DNA of 35,212 bases from Bacteroidales bacterium UBA1192 (GTDB taxonomy: Bacteria > Bacteroidota > Bacteroidia > Bacteroidales > Bacteroidaceae). Under the pieces are notes generated by a model. It saw nothing but the letters and a program-made list of their open reading frames with translations. It did no database searches and had not been told where the DNA came from. Where the stretch lies: contig DBYG01000077.1 in assembly GCA_002310175.1 (NCBI GenBank), positions 1 to 35,212 of the forward strand, in the 5' to 3' direction. Of the stretch, positions 16,356 through 23,293 are shown in pieces (the first letter of the stretch is position 1; each line of letters starts with the position of its first letter). The position numbers were made by a program, and so were the translations under genes.

Positions 16356-16943
16356 TTATTCGAGTCTGATTCTTTTAGCGGTAATTAACGCTATTATTAG
16401 TGAAAGGATGTTACCCCACATCAGTGATGCCTGTATGAGTTGTTTGGTTACACCTGATGCAGGCAGTGAACAGAACCATGTCACAGACTGCCGCAACAAT
16501 TCAATTGTGTTGTTGTACTGCTCAATCTGTGCGTGGTTTGTCATAGTTGCGGTTACAGTCTCCGTTGACTGTATGACAGTTTCCATCCAAGCCATCAGTC
16601 CGGTAGCGAAAGCGCCATGATCAATGAATCGTAGATACAGATAGACCGCCATGCAGGAAAGTACTGTGGCGAACAGGAACGTCAGAAGCGTAATGATCCA
16701 GGATATGGGAAACGGGAAAAACGGTATGCTGTTTTTGTCCCTATATCGTTTGACAAGGAAAAAAGCGACAACCGGTATTCCCAGCATGAGCGGAAGAGCG
16801 AGAAGTGAGAGTACAGAGAACCTGACAGTCATGGCTGTTACAGCATATACAAGGATGATGTATAAACCGAGGTTCGTTCCAAGAGTCATGGACACTTGGA
16901 GCAGGTTAATCCTAATGACCTTTTTTTCTTCTTGTTCTTCCAT
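16356..16943 (-). CDS. DUF4199 family membrane protein
   Basis: The 195-residue protein has about four membrane spans (roughly residues 20-40, 42-62, 80-103 and 165-188) and charged termini, a layout that fits the DUF4199 family of Bacteroidota, whose function is unknown. It is the first gene of the minus-strand operon with the GT2 enzyme, mntP and apbE. The 2-nt gap to the GT2 gene suggests a linked role, possibly as a membrane partner of the glycosyltransferase, but this is inference from position only. Confidence 0.7.
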   Translation of the reverse strand: MEEQEEKKVIRINLLQVSMTLGTNLGLYIILVYAVTAMTVRFSVLSLLALPLMLGIPVVAFFLVKRYRDKNSIPFFPFPISWIITLLTFLFATVLSCMAVYLYLRFIDHGAFATGLMAWMETVIQSTETVTATMTNHAQIEQYNNTIELLRQSVTWFCSLPASGVTKQLIQASLMWGNILSLIIALITAKRIRLE

Positions 16944-16959
16944 TGCTTATAATAATTGG

Positions 16960-16967
16960 CAAAATTA
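16960..16967 (-). promoter_or_regulatory. Putative -7 box for the DUF4199-GT2-mntP-apbE operon
   Basis: On the minus strand the sequence reads TAATTTTG, a full match to TAnnTTTG, 16 nt before the ATG at 16943. It lies back to back with the SRP RNA promoter. Confidence 0.4.
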
Positions 16968-16989
16968 ATCATTTCTTTTTGATTGCCGG

Positions 16990-17019
16990 TTGCAGTTTCA
17001 AATAAAAGCTGTATCTTCG
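16990..17019 (+). promoter_or_regulatory. Promoter of the SRP RNA gene
   Basis: TTG (16990-16992), 19 nt, TATCTTCG (17012-17019). This is the clearest Bacteroides-type promoter in the window. The RNA helix begins 4 nt after the -7 box, which calibrates where transcription starts relative to the box. Confidence 0.75.
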
Positions 17020-17021
17020 CA

Positions 17022-17122
17022 CTGGGTAAGTCCTACACGGCCAGCTCCCTTCTAACCCTCCAGGGCTTGACGGCAGCAAAGGTACGTCGGTTGTAGCGGC
17101 GCGATGTAGCCCGCTTACCCAT
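17022..17122 (+). ncRNA. ffs: Signal recognition particle RNA, small bacterial (4.5S) type
   Basis: This is an RNA of about 100 nt. Its ends pair perfectly: TGGGTAAG (17023-17030) with CTTACCCA (17114-17121). The apical part contains CAGGGC, then GGCAGCAAAGG, the Ffh-binding signature corresponding to the GCAGC and AAGG region of E. coli 4.5S RNA. The 3' half has GATGTAGC, also shared with E. coli 4.5S RNA. The tip (GCTTGACGG) differs from the common GGAA tetraloop. With Ffh it targets nascent membrane proteins to the translocon. It has its own promoter and a strong terminator. Confidence 0.88.
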
Positions 17123-17131
17123 CTTATACAG

Positions 17132-17166
17132 GAATGGTCGCCACCAGGGCGACCATTCTTTGTTTT
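17132..17166 (+). terminator. Intrinsic terminator of the SRP RNA
   Basis: A perfect 11-bp stem (17132-17142 with 17148-17158), a 5-nt loop and the T-rich tail TTTGTTTT. It starts 10 nt after the RNA end and also lies downstream of nothing else on this strand. Confidence 0.85.
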
Positions 17167-17184
17167 ATGTCCTGTATGCAGGAA

Positions 17185-18201
17185 TCAATAGTAAGTAATT
17201 GTACGGTTTGTAACCCAAGTGCGAGGCTCAACGCCTTGCCTGTTGGTTACTCTTTGAGTACCGGTGCACTTTGTCCAGTTGCCCTTGGAGTCATACTCGT
17301 ACTCATAAGTGGTTTCATAGCGATCACTGCCTGATACAGTGTTTGTGACTACCTCTTTTATTTCGTCACCCTTATCGTTATAGGTGCATTCGATAGTCTC
17401 TATATTATAAGGGCTAGACTCTCCGTCATTGTAGTATTTGCTTACCTCCTTCTCTACGAGTAACTTATCCTTGAAGTTCTTGTTGACTGTGCGTGTACGC
17501 TCCATCGTTACTTGACCAGCATATGCTGGATCCCAGCTGAAGAAACCTTCTACGTATGTGTCAAACTGTCCGTTAGCCTGATAGGTGATGGGGCCGATAA
17601 ACTCGTGCTCGTCACGGGTGTAGCGTGGATAGTTACCCTCATACTCAATGATTATGTCGTCATAAACCATAGAATCGTCATACAATCTCTCTTTGCCGCC
17701 TGATGTGCTGATGGTAAGATTGTCCCCCTTGAATTTGTACTCCATTACGATAGTACCGTAATCCTCATTTTCAAATGTAACCTTTGACAATCCCTTGGTC
17801 AATCCCATTTCAAAGATGTGGAATACCTTGCCCGGACCGATGGGAAGAGGACAGAACTTGTTGCCGTTGTCATATTCAAGTTTCTGGGTTGATGCGACCA
17901 TCGTGCCGTTATAATCTTCTTCACTTTCAATCTTGGATACATATCCTGCAGAATTATAGGTATAAGTGGTTGTGCTCCAAGTTGAAACCGATGAAATAAG
18001 ACGACCTTTGCTGTCGTAATTATTGGTAAAATTATCATTAACGATGGTCTTGACACCTTTTGGGGCCAACTGATAGGTGGTCCAGAAATTAGCGTCGCCG
18101 TTTCCTCCGTTTTCAGGGTCATCCCCGTTGGCAGGATCCTCACATGCTGTAAAGGCAAACATTGTGGTTGCAGCCATGAATAACAAATGCTTAATTCTCA
18201 T
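17185..18201 (-). CDS. Putative surface lipoprotein with YD-like repeats
   Basis: The 338-residue protein has a signal peptide ending in FTAC (Cys 20), a good lipobox, followed by an acidic Asp/Glu/Asn/Gly-rich tether. Such acidic residues after the lipid Cys are associated with surface export of lipoproteins in Bacteroidota. The body contains repeated short beta motifs of the YD type, for example NYDSKGRLISS, TYNSAGYVSKIE and YEYDSKGNWTK near the C-terminus. There is no toxin domain and the protein is far shorter than RHS proteins. It is monocistronic, between the SRP RNA terminator and pepT. Function is unknown. Confidence 0.72.
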   Translation of the reverse strand: MRIKHLLFMAATTMFAFTACEDPANGDDPENGGNGDANFWTTYQLAPKGVKTIVNDNFTNNYDSKGRLISSVSTWSTTTYTYNSAGYVSKIESEEDYNGTMVASTQKLEYDNGNKFCPLPIGPGKVFHIFEMGLTKGLSKVTFENEDYGTIVMEYKFKGDNLTISTSGGKERLYDDSMVYDDIIIEYEGNYPRYTRDEHEFIGPITYQANGQFDTYVEGFFSWDPAYAGQVTMERTRTVNKNFKDKLLVEKEVSKYYNDGESSPYNIETIECTYNDKGDEIKEVVTNTVSGSDRYETTYEYEYDSKGNWTKCTGTQRVTNRQGVEPRTWVTNRTITYY

Positions 18202-18240
18202 AATCGTCTATATAAAAAGGTTAGCGTTATCGTTTAGATT

Positions 18241-18273
18241 TTGCAAACATAGTTAATTTTTTTATTAGATTTG
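18241..18273 (+). promoter_or_regulatory. Putative promoter of pepT
   Basis: TTG (18241-18243) and TAGATTTG (18266-18273) with a 22-nt spacer, slightly longer than for the other promoters. The -7 box ends 26 nt before the ATG. Confidence 0.5.
18244..18251 (-). promoter_or_regulatory. Putative -7 box for the YD-repeat lipoprotein
   Basis: On the minus strand it reads TATGTTTG, matching TAnnTTTG, 42 nt before the ATG at 18201. It lies inside the span of the pepT promoter, so the two divergent promoters would overlap. No -33 TTG is seen. Confidence 0.35.
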
Positions 18274-18299
18274 CATTAAATCAAAATTAAACGCAATAT

Positions 18300-19529
18300 A
18301 TGGATCTGATAAAGAGATTTTTAGGCTATACAGCTGTCGATACGCAGTCCGATGAGAACTCGGAAACCGTTCCCAGCACCGCCAAGCAGATGAATCTGGC
18401 ACGCCAACTCAAGGCCGAGCTGGAGAGTATGGGACTTGAAGAGGTTTATATGGATGACATGGGGTACGTCTATGCATCGCTTCCGGCCAATACTGACAAG
18501 AAAATACCTACCATCGGTTTTATATCGCATATGGATACCAGCCCCTCTATGAGCGGTAAGGATGTAAAACCACGTATTGTGAATAATTATGACGGGGGTG
18601 ACATAATACTTAACAAAGAGCAGAACATAGTGCTTTCGCCCAGCTTGTTTCCCGAATTGCTTGCTCATAAGGGTGAGGACCTTATCGTGACAGACGGCAC
18701 AACCCTTCTGGGAGCCGATGACAAAGCAGGTATAGCCGAGATAATCACCGCCGTGGAGTATCTGCAGCAGCATCCTGAGATAAAGCACGGCAAGGTTCGC
18801 GTGGGATTCAATCCCGATGAGGAGATTGGCATGGGTGCCGCTCATTTTGATGTGGAGCGTTTTGGCTGTGAGTTCGGTTACACCGTTGACGGTGGTGAGG
18901 TAGGAGAGATGGAGTATGAAAATTTCAACGCTGCCAAGGCCGTGTTCAAGATTCAGGGACTCGAGGTTCATCCGGGTTACGCCAAGGGCAAGATGGTCAA
19001 TGCATCACTTCTGGCTGCCGAACTGATTGAGTTGTTCCCCGCAAACGAGACTCCCGGAACCACTGAAGGCTATCAGGGCTTCTATCATCTGGTAGGCCTG
19101 AATGGTGAGGTTGACCATGCATCGGCCGTATTCATTATCCGTGACCACGACCGTGCCAAGTTTGAGGCCCGCAAGGAGTTTGCCAAGGCTGTGGCCGACA
19201 AGATGAATGCCAAATACGGCCAGGGCACCGTGGTGGCCGAGGTTACAGACCAGTACTACAACATGAAGGAGCAGATAGATAAGGTTCCGTTTGTGGTGGA
19301 TATAGCTTGTGACGCCATGAAACTGGCAGGTGTGAATCCCGTCAAGGTTCCCATCCGCGGCGGTACAGACGGCGCACAGCTCTCATTCAAGGGACTGCCT
19401 TGCCCCAATCTCTTTGCCGGCGGCATGAATTTCCACGGCCGCTATGAGTGGGTTCCCGTACAGAGCATGGAGAAGGCCATGATGACGGTGGTCCGTATCA
19501 TCGGACTTGTGGCTCAGCGAACCTGGTGA
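18300..19529 (+). CDS. pepT: Peptidase T (tripeptide aminopeptidase)
   Basis: This 409-residue cytoplasmic M20 di-zinc peptidase removes the N-terminal residue from tripeptides. The metal ligands and catalytic residues are visible in GFISHMDTSP (His and Asp), LLGADDKAG (Asp), NPDEEIGMG (catalytic Glu and ligand Glu), YTVDGGEVG (Asp) and, near the end, GGMNFHGRYEW (His). Length equals the E. coli enzyme (about 408 aa). The ATG at 18300 is the only sensible start and follows an A/T-rich leader. It is monocistronic and converges on the S4-domain gene. Confidence 0.95.
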   Translation: MDLIKRFLGYTAVDTQSDENSETVPSTAKQMNLARQLKAELESMGLEEVYMDDMGYVYASLPANTDKKIPTIGFISHMDTSPSMSGKDVKPRIVNNYDGGDIILNKEQNIVLSPSLFPELLAHKGEDLIVTDGTTLLGADDKAGIAEIITAVEYLQQHPEIKHGKVRVGFNPDEEIGMGAAHFDVERFGCEFGYTVDGGEVGEMEYENFNAAKAVFKIQGLEVHPGYAKGKMVNASLLAAELIELFPANETPGTTEGYQGFYHLVGLNGEVDHASAVFIIRDHDRAKFEARKEFAKAVADKMNAKYGQGTVVAEVTDQYYNMKEQIDKVPFVVDIACDAMKLAGVNPVKVPIRGGTDGAQLSFKGLPCPNLFAGGMNFHGRYEWVPVQSMEKAMMTVVRIIGLVAQRTW

Positions 19530-19566
19530 AACTTGACACTTTTCCCTGCTCAGAATAGTTTTGAGA

Positions 19567-19980
19567 CTATTCGTCAAAATCGAACTCCTCAGGGAGGTCA
19601 AATGGGGCGTCGGAGAGGAAGTCCTCCATGTCACGACGGTCTTTCTTGGTGGGACGGCCCAGACCGGCAGCCCGCTTCACGAAACCGCCAATACGGTTCA
19701 TCTCCAATAAATCATACTGCTCCTGCGGAGTGATGTTCTCCATCATCTGCGGGACCAGTTTTGCTCCCACGCGGTTCTCTATGGCTTGCAGTACCTTGAA
19801 AGTATAGGTTACGGGCGGTCTGCGCACCTGAACGGTGTCATCTTCCTTGACGGTCTTGGATGGCTTGCACTGGACTCCGTTTATCAGGATGCGTCCTTTC
19901 TTGCAGGCCTCAGAGGCTATTGTGCGGGTCTTAAAGATACGCACTGACCACAGCCATTTGTCAATCCTTGCCTCCGCCAT
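19567..19980 (-). CDS. S4-domain RNA-binding protein (Hsp15-like)
   Basis: The 137-residue protein begins MAEARIDKWLWSVR, the start of an S4 RNA-binding domain (about residues 3-60, including CKKGRILINGVQCKPS). This resembles Hsp15 (HslR), which binds 50S subunits carrying stranded peptidyl-tRNA. The C-terminal half is charged and ends in an acidic tail. The start at 19980 is chosen since homology begins there and it leaves 2 nt after the pth stop. Operon position behind rplY and pth supports a ribosome-rescue role. Confidence 0.85.
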   Translation of the reverse strand: MAEARIDKWLWSVRIFKTRTIASEACKKGRILINGVQCKPSKTVKEDDTVQVRRPPVTYTFKVLQAIENRVGAKLVPQMMENITPQEQYDLLEMNRIGGFVKRAAGLGRPTKKDRRDMEDFLSDAPFDLPEEFDFDE

Positions 19981-19982
19981 GA

Positions 19983-20546
19983 CTACTTGTTGTTGAATTT
20001 GCACATGGTATCGTCAATGCCGGCCAGACAGAAATTCCTGACAGCCTCCACGGCCACTGGGATGCGCTCGTCAAGAATCTTGCGTTCATCCTCACTAAAC
20101 GGGTCCAGCACGAACTTTATCTGCGCTCCCATAGGGAAATCATTACCTATGCCGAAGCGCAGGCGGCAAAACTGCTCGGAGCAGAGTACCTGGATGATGT
20201 TGCCCAGACCGTTGTGTCCGCCGCCACTTCCCTGTTTCTTGAGACGTATCTTACCCAGGGGCAGAGCCAGGTCATCGGCCACGACCAGAAGGTTTTCGGG
20301 CTGGATGTTCTCCTGGTTCATCCAGTAGCGGACTGCGTTTCCGCTCAGGTTCATATAGGTGGTGGGTTTGAGGAGCACAAGCTCACGGTTCTTGATGCGC
20401 ATATGGGCTACAAAACCGTATCGCCTGTCCTCAAAAACAGTATCGGATGCCTTAGCAAGGGCATCCAATACCATGAATCCTATGTTGTGGCGGGTATCTT
20501 GGTATTCGTCGCCCGGGTTACCCAACCCCACAATCAAGTATTTCAT
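19983..20546 (-). CDS. pth: Peptidyl-tRNA hydrolase
   Basis: The 187-residue enzyme cleaves peptidyl-tRNA released prematurely from ribosomes. Motifs: VGLGNPGDEYQDTRHNIGF, containing the catalytic His 20 and substrate-binding Asn residues; TYMNLSGNAV; VADDLALPLGKIRLK with the catalytic-site Asp; and GSGGGHNGLGNI. Length matches Pth (about 190 aa). It lies 8 nt after rplY and 2 nt before the S4 gene, forming a small translation operon. Confidence 0.95.
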   Translation of the reverse strand: MKYLIVGLGNPGDEYQDTRHNIGFMVLDALAKASDTVFEDRRYGFVAHMRIKNRELVLLKPTTYMNLSGNAVRYWMNQENIQPENLLVVADDLALPLGKIRLKKQGSGGGHNGLGNIIQVLCSEQFCRLRFGIGNDFPMGAQIKFVLDPFSEDERKILDERIPVAVEAVRNFCLAGIDDTMCKFNNK

Positions 20547-20554
20547 TCTTTATA

Positions 20555-21178
20555 TTACTCAGCGGCAGGAGCCTCAGCACCCTCAGCGCCCTCCTCAGTT
20601 GTAGCGGCAGCAGCTGAACGGGTTGACATAACTGTGCAGATCACAGCGTTCTTGGGGCTTACAAACTCGATTCCCTCTACATTCAGGTCTCCAACCTTGA
20701 TTGACTTGCCGATGGTGAGAGATGTAACGTCAATCTCCACCTTCTCAGGAATAGCGGTGTAGAGAGCCTTGGCCTTTACACGGCGCATGATCTGCTCCAG
20801 CTTACCACCAGCCTTGACACCGGCTGCCAGACCGTTCAGCTTAACGGGGACTGCCATAACGATGGGCTTCTCGGGATCTACCTGATAGAAATCTATGTGA
20901 AGGATGTTGTCCTTAACGGGGTGGAACTGAATCTCACGCATAACTGCCAGAACGGTGTTGCCGTCAATGGTCAGGTTTACAGAGAAAATATCGGGTGAAT
21001 AGACAAGCTTTCTGACCTCTTCAAAAGTTACGCTGAATGCCTTGGCTACGGGAAGACCTTTCTCGTTACGCTCAACGCCGTACAGGTTGCAGGGGATAAG
21101 GTTCTGCTTACGAAGTGCCTTGGCACCTTTTTTACCGAACTCGTTGCGGGCTGTGCCCTTTACGTCAATTGATTTCAT
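20555..21178 (-). CDS. rplY: 50S ribosomal protein L25, CTC type
   Basis: The 207-residue protein binds 5S rRNA. The N-terminal L25 domain (about residues 1-92) starts with MKSIDVKGTARNEFGKKGAK. It is followed by the TL5/CTC C-terminal domain and a low-complexity Ala/Glu-rich tail (from about 186). This long form is common outside the gamma-proteobacteria. It is first in the rplY-pth-S4 operon. The leader from the -7 box to the ATG is long (about 88 nt) and contains a short imperfect hairpin, so a regulatory leader is possible but unproven. Confidence 0.94.
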   Translation of the reverse strand: MKSIDVKGTARNEFGKKGAKALRKQNLIPCNLYGVERNEKGLPVAKAFSVTFEEVRKLVYSPDIFSVNLTIDGNTVLAVMREIQFHPVKDNILHIDFYQVDPEKPIVMAVPVKLNGLAAGVKAGGKLEQIMRRVKAKALYTAIPEKVEIDVTSLTIGKSIKVGDLNVEGIEFVSPKNAVICTVMSTRSAAAATTEEGAEGAEAPAAE

Positions 21179-21266
21179 CTTAAAACGTGTTACTCTAAAT
21201 TGTTAATATTCAATTCACCATCACACAAAACTCTGCTGTTTGGGCAGGCTTTACGTAAAAGCGGCG

Positions 21267-21274
21267 CAAAGTTA
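21267..21274 (-). promoter_or_regulatory. Putative -7 box for the rplY operon
   Basis: On the minus strand it reads TAACTTTG, a perfect TAnnTTTG match and the same octamer as at DUF4954. It lies 88 nt before the rplY ATG, giving an unusually long leader. No -33 TTG at the right spacing is seen. Confidence 0.45.
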
Positions 21275-21284
21275 CAAAAAAAAA

Positions 21285-21360
21285 TGAGAATTGAAAATTG
21301 AAAAATGAAAAATACCATCCGGCGCATGATTTTTACGCAGTTCCTTGGTCTCAATTCTCA
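21285..21360. repeat. AATTGA-type low-complexity inverted repeat
   Basis: TGAGAATTGA (21285-21294) and its exact reverse complement TCAATTCTCA (21351-21360) flank 56 nt. Each is embedded in short-period AATTG / CTTAATT runs (up to about 21310 and from about 21361). It lies between the stop of the PUR gene and the rplY promoter. Confidence 0.5.
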
Positions 21361-21379
21361 ACTCTTAATTCTTAATTGA

Positions 21380-21757
21380 TCAGAATTCAATCTTGAAATC
21401 GTCCGGTTTAGGGAGGTCGGGAACTTTTTCAGAATCTGATGCGGGATCCTGGGTTTCTGTGGCAGGGGCATTGGAATTCTCTGCTTCATGAATGTATTTG
21501 ATGGTCTTGGTCAAACCGTCTATGAAATTGCTGAAATCCTCCCGATACAGGAAAATCTTGTGCTTTTCAAAACTTACCTGAGCACTCTCACCATCACCTG
21601 TGGTTATCTTCTTGCTTTCCGTAATGGACAGATACAGCTCCTCTTTACGGGTTTTGCGCACATCCATGTAATATATGCGCTTGCCGGCTTTTACCGCATG
21701 GGAGAACAGAACGTCCTTCTCCATCTCCTCATTGTTTTTCCTTTTGAACTCATCCAT
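21380..21757 (-). CDS. PUR-type (DUF3276) nucleic-acid-binding protein
   Basis: This small 125-residue protein has a single PUR-like repeat: KAGKRIYYMDVRKTRKEELYLSI, then KHKIFLYREDFSNFIDGL. It matches the DUF3276/PurA-like family of Bacteroidota and spirochaetes, where members (for example Borrelia BpuR) bind RNA and DNA. An acidic, disordered C-terminus follows. It is monocistronic, divergent from nusB. A near-match promoter box (CATATTTG on the minus strand, 21781-21788) lies 23 nt before the ATG. Confidence 0.82.
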   Translation of the reverse strand: MDEFKRKNNEEMEKDVLFSHAVKAGKRIYYMDVRKTRKEELYLSITESKKITTGDGESAQVSFEKHKIFLYREDFSNFIDGLTKTIKYIHEAENSNAPATETQDPASDSEKVPDLPKPDDFKIEF

Positions 21758-21827
21758 GGGCTTTCCATTTTATGACACTACAAATATGGCAATTTGAATC
21801 TTAATATGCAAGAATTAAACTGTGTAA

Positions 21828-21859
21828 TTGTGAATGTGACAAAAAAAGATGTATTTTTG
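21828..21859 (+). promoter_or_regulatory. Promoter of the nusB operon
   Basis: TTG (21828-21830), 21 nt, TATTTTTG (21852-21859). Both elements match the Bacteroides pattern, and the box ends 29 nt before the nusB ATG. Confidence 0.6.
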
Positions 21860-21888
21860 CGGACCGTTATATCGGTTTTTAACAGGAA

Positions 21889-22806
21889 ATGGTTAACAGG
21901 GTTCTCATCAGACTGAAAGTTGTACAGGTGATATACGCATATTACCAGAATGGAAGCGGTAAGCCTGAAATGGCTGAACGCGAGCTTTCACAAAGTCTCG
22001 ACAGCACGTATTCATTATATAAGACTCTTCTCTACCTTCCTGTGGCATTGCTCTCTTTGTCACGAAGGGCTGTGTCCAGGAAAAAACGCATGAATGAAGT
22101 TCATATTCCGGGTAAGGAGGTAAGATTCTCAGAAAACAGTTTCATAGGCCAGTTGGAGTCCAATACGAATCTGTCGGATTTTATAGGTTCGGCTGATATG
22201 TCATGGTTGTCAGAGTCGGATTTTATCAGGAATACATACGACAGATTCCTGAATAGCGATATTCTTGAGGAGTATTGGCAGGAGGAACGGTTTGGCTATG
22301 AGGCGGACAAGGAATTGTGCAAGAAACTCTACAAGTCTTTCTTCATGGACAACGAGGAACTGGATGCGCTTCTGGAGGAACAGAATATTTATTGGAATGG
22401 TGACAGGGATCTGATTGACTCTTTTGTTTTGAAGACATTCAGGTCTTTCACTGAAGACGGCGGATCCGACCAGCCGCTTCTGGCAGAGTTCAAGGAAGAA
22501 GGCGACAGGGATTTCGCCATCAATCTTCTCCATGCCGGAATTGCCGCTCAAGATGAAAGGGAGAGGGTGGTTGCTGCCAATTGTCGCCGATGGGACCCTT
22601 CCAGACTTGCTTTGCTTGATGTGATAATCATCCAGGTGGCCCTGGCTGAACTCACCGGCTTTCCGGGAATACCACTTAAAGTTACCATTAACGAGTATGT
22701 GGATCTGGCCAAATATCTGAGCACTCCGGCCAGCGGAAGTTTCGTAAACGGGATGTTGGATACAATTTCCAGGGAACTTGCTTCCGAGGGGCGGCTTAAC
22801 AAGTGA
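21889..22806 (+). CDS. nusB: Transcription antitermination factor NusB
   Basis: At 305 residues it is about twice the length of E. coli NusB, as usual in Bacteroidota. The N-terminus MVNRVLIRLKVVQVIYAYYQ and the C-terminal NusB helices (about residues 205-300, including the WDPSRLALLDVIIIQVALAEL and INEYVDLAKY motifs) are conserved. The extra sequence lies in the middle. NusB with NusE binds boxA RNA to promote antitermination at rRNA operons. It is first in the operon nusB-yajC-ybbR-coaE-DUF5606. Confidence 0.93.
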   Translation: MVNRVLIRLKVVQVIYAYYQNGSGKPEMAERELSQSLDSTYSLYKTLLYLPVALLSLSRRAVSRKKRMNEVHIPGKEVRFSENSFIGQLESNTNLSDFIGSADMSWLSESDFIRNTYDRFLNSDILEEYWQEERFGYEADKELCKKLYKSFFMDNEELDALLEEQNIYWNGDRDLIDSFVLKTFRSFTEDGGSDQPLLAEFKEEGDRDFAINLLHAGIAAQDERERVVAANCRRWDPSRLALLDVIIIQVALAELTGFPGIPLKVTINEYVDLAKYLSTPASGSFVNGMLDTISRELASEGRLNK

Positions 22807-22829
22807 ATCTATTTAAAACGGTATATCTT

Positions 22830-23279
22830 ATGGCTAAAATGCTTTTGTTGAATCCATCCTCCATCACATGGCAGGAGGTAGAGAGTGAAAATATTGTTAC
22901 CCTGGTTCAGCAGGATGTGAATCTTGGTGACATTCAGGAAACACAGGCCGGTAAGCCTGCAGGCGGCGGTATGATGGGAATTTGGGTCATAGTGCTTTTA
23001 TTCCTTATGCTGATGATGTTCATGCCGCGCCGTCAGGACAAGGAAGGTGATAAATTCCGCAACGCACTGCAGAAGGAGCAGGATGTGGTGACCAGTTCCG
23101 GCATATTCGGCAAGGTCAAGGACATAGATGAAGTGTCAGTTACTCTCGAGATAGCCCAGGGAATGAGGATTAAGGTTGACAAACGTTATATCAATCCGGT
23201 TCCCACTCCTCAGCCCGCTAAACCCGAAAAGCCTTCAAGAAAAAGGAAGAAAGACCCTTCCAAGGACGAAAAAGCCTGA
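22830..23279 (+). CDS. yajC: Preprotein translocase accessory subunit YajC
   Basis: The 149-residue protein has one membrane span at about residues 52-67 (Gly-Met-rich start, then WVIVLLFLMLMMFMPRRQ) followed by the YajC core: a DKFRNALQKEQDVVTSSGIFGKV segment and RIKVDKRYI. The tail is basic and Lys/Pro-rich. YajC associates with SecDF. A GTG at 22803 overlapping the nusB stop could extend it by nine residues (MNLFKTVYL); I prefer the ATG at 22830. The N-terminal 50 residues before the span are longer than in E. coli. Confidence 0.88.
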   Translation: MAKMLLLNPSSITWQEVESENIVTLVQQDVNLGDIQETQAGKPAGGGMMGIWVIVLLFLMLMMFMPRRQDKEGDKFRNALQKEQDVVTSSGIFGKVKDIDEVSVTLEIAQGMRIKVDKRYINPVPTPQPAKPEKPSRKRKKDPSKDEKA

Positions 23280-23293
23280 ATGACGTTAGCTGT

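Noticed and set aside
18321..18971. 216-codon minus-strand open frame inside pepT
   Set aside because: Antisense to the conserved metal-site region of PepT, with no recognisable domain.
19553..19572. GAATAGT / ACTATTC hairpin between pepT and the S4 gene as a terminator
   Set aside because: The 7-bp stem overlaps the S4 stop codon and has no T-tract on either strand, so it is not convincing.
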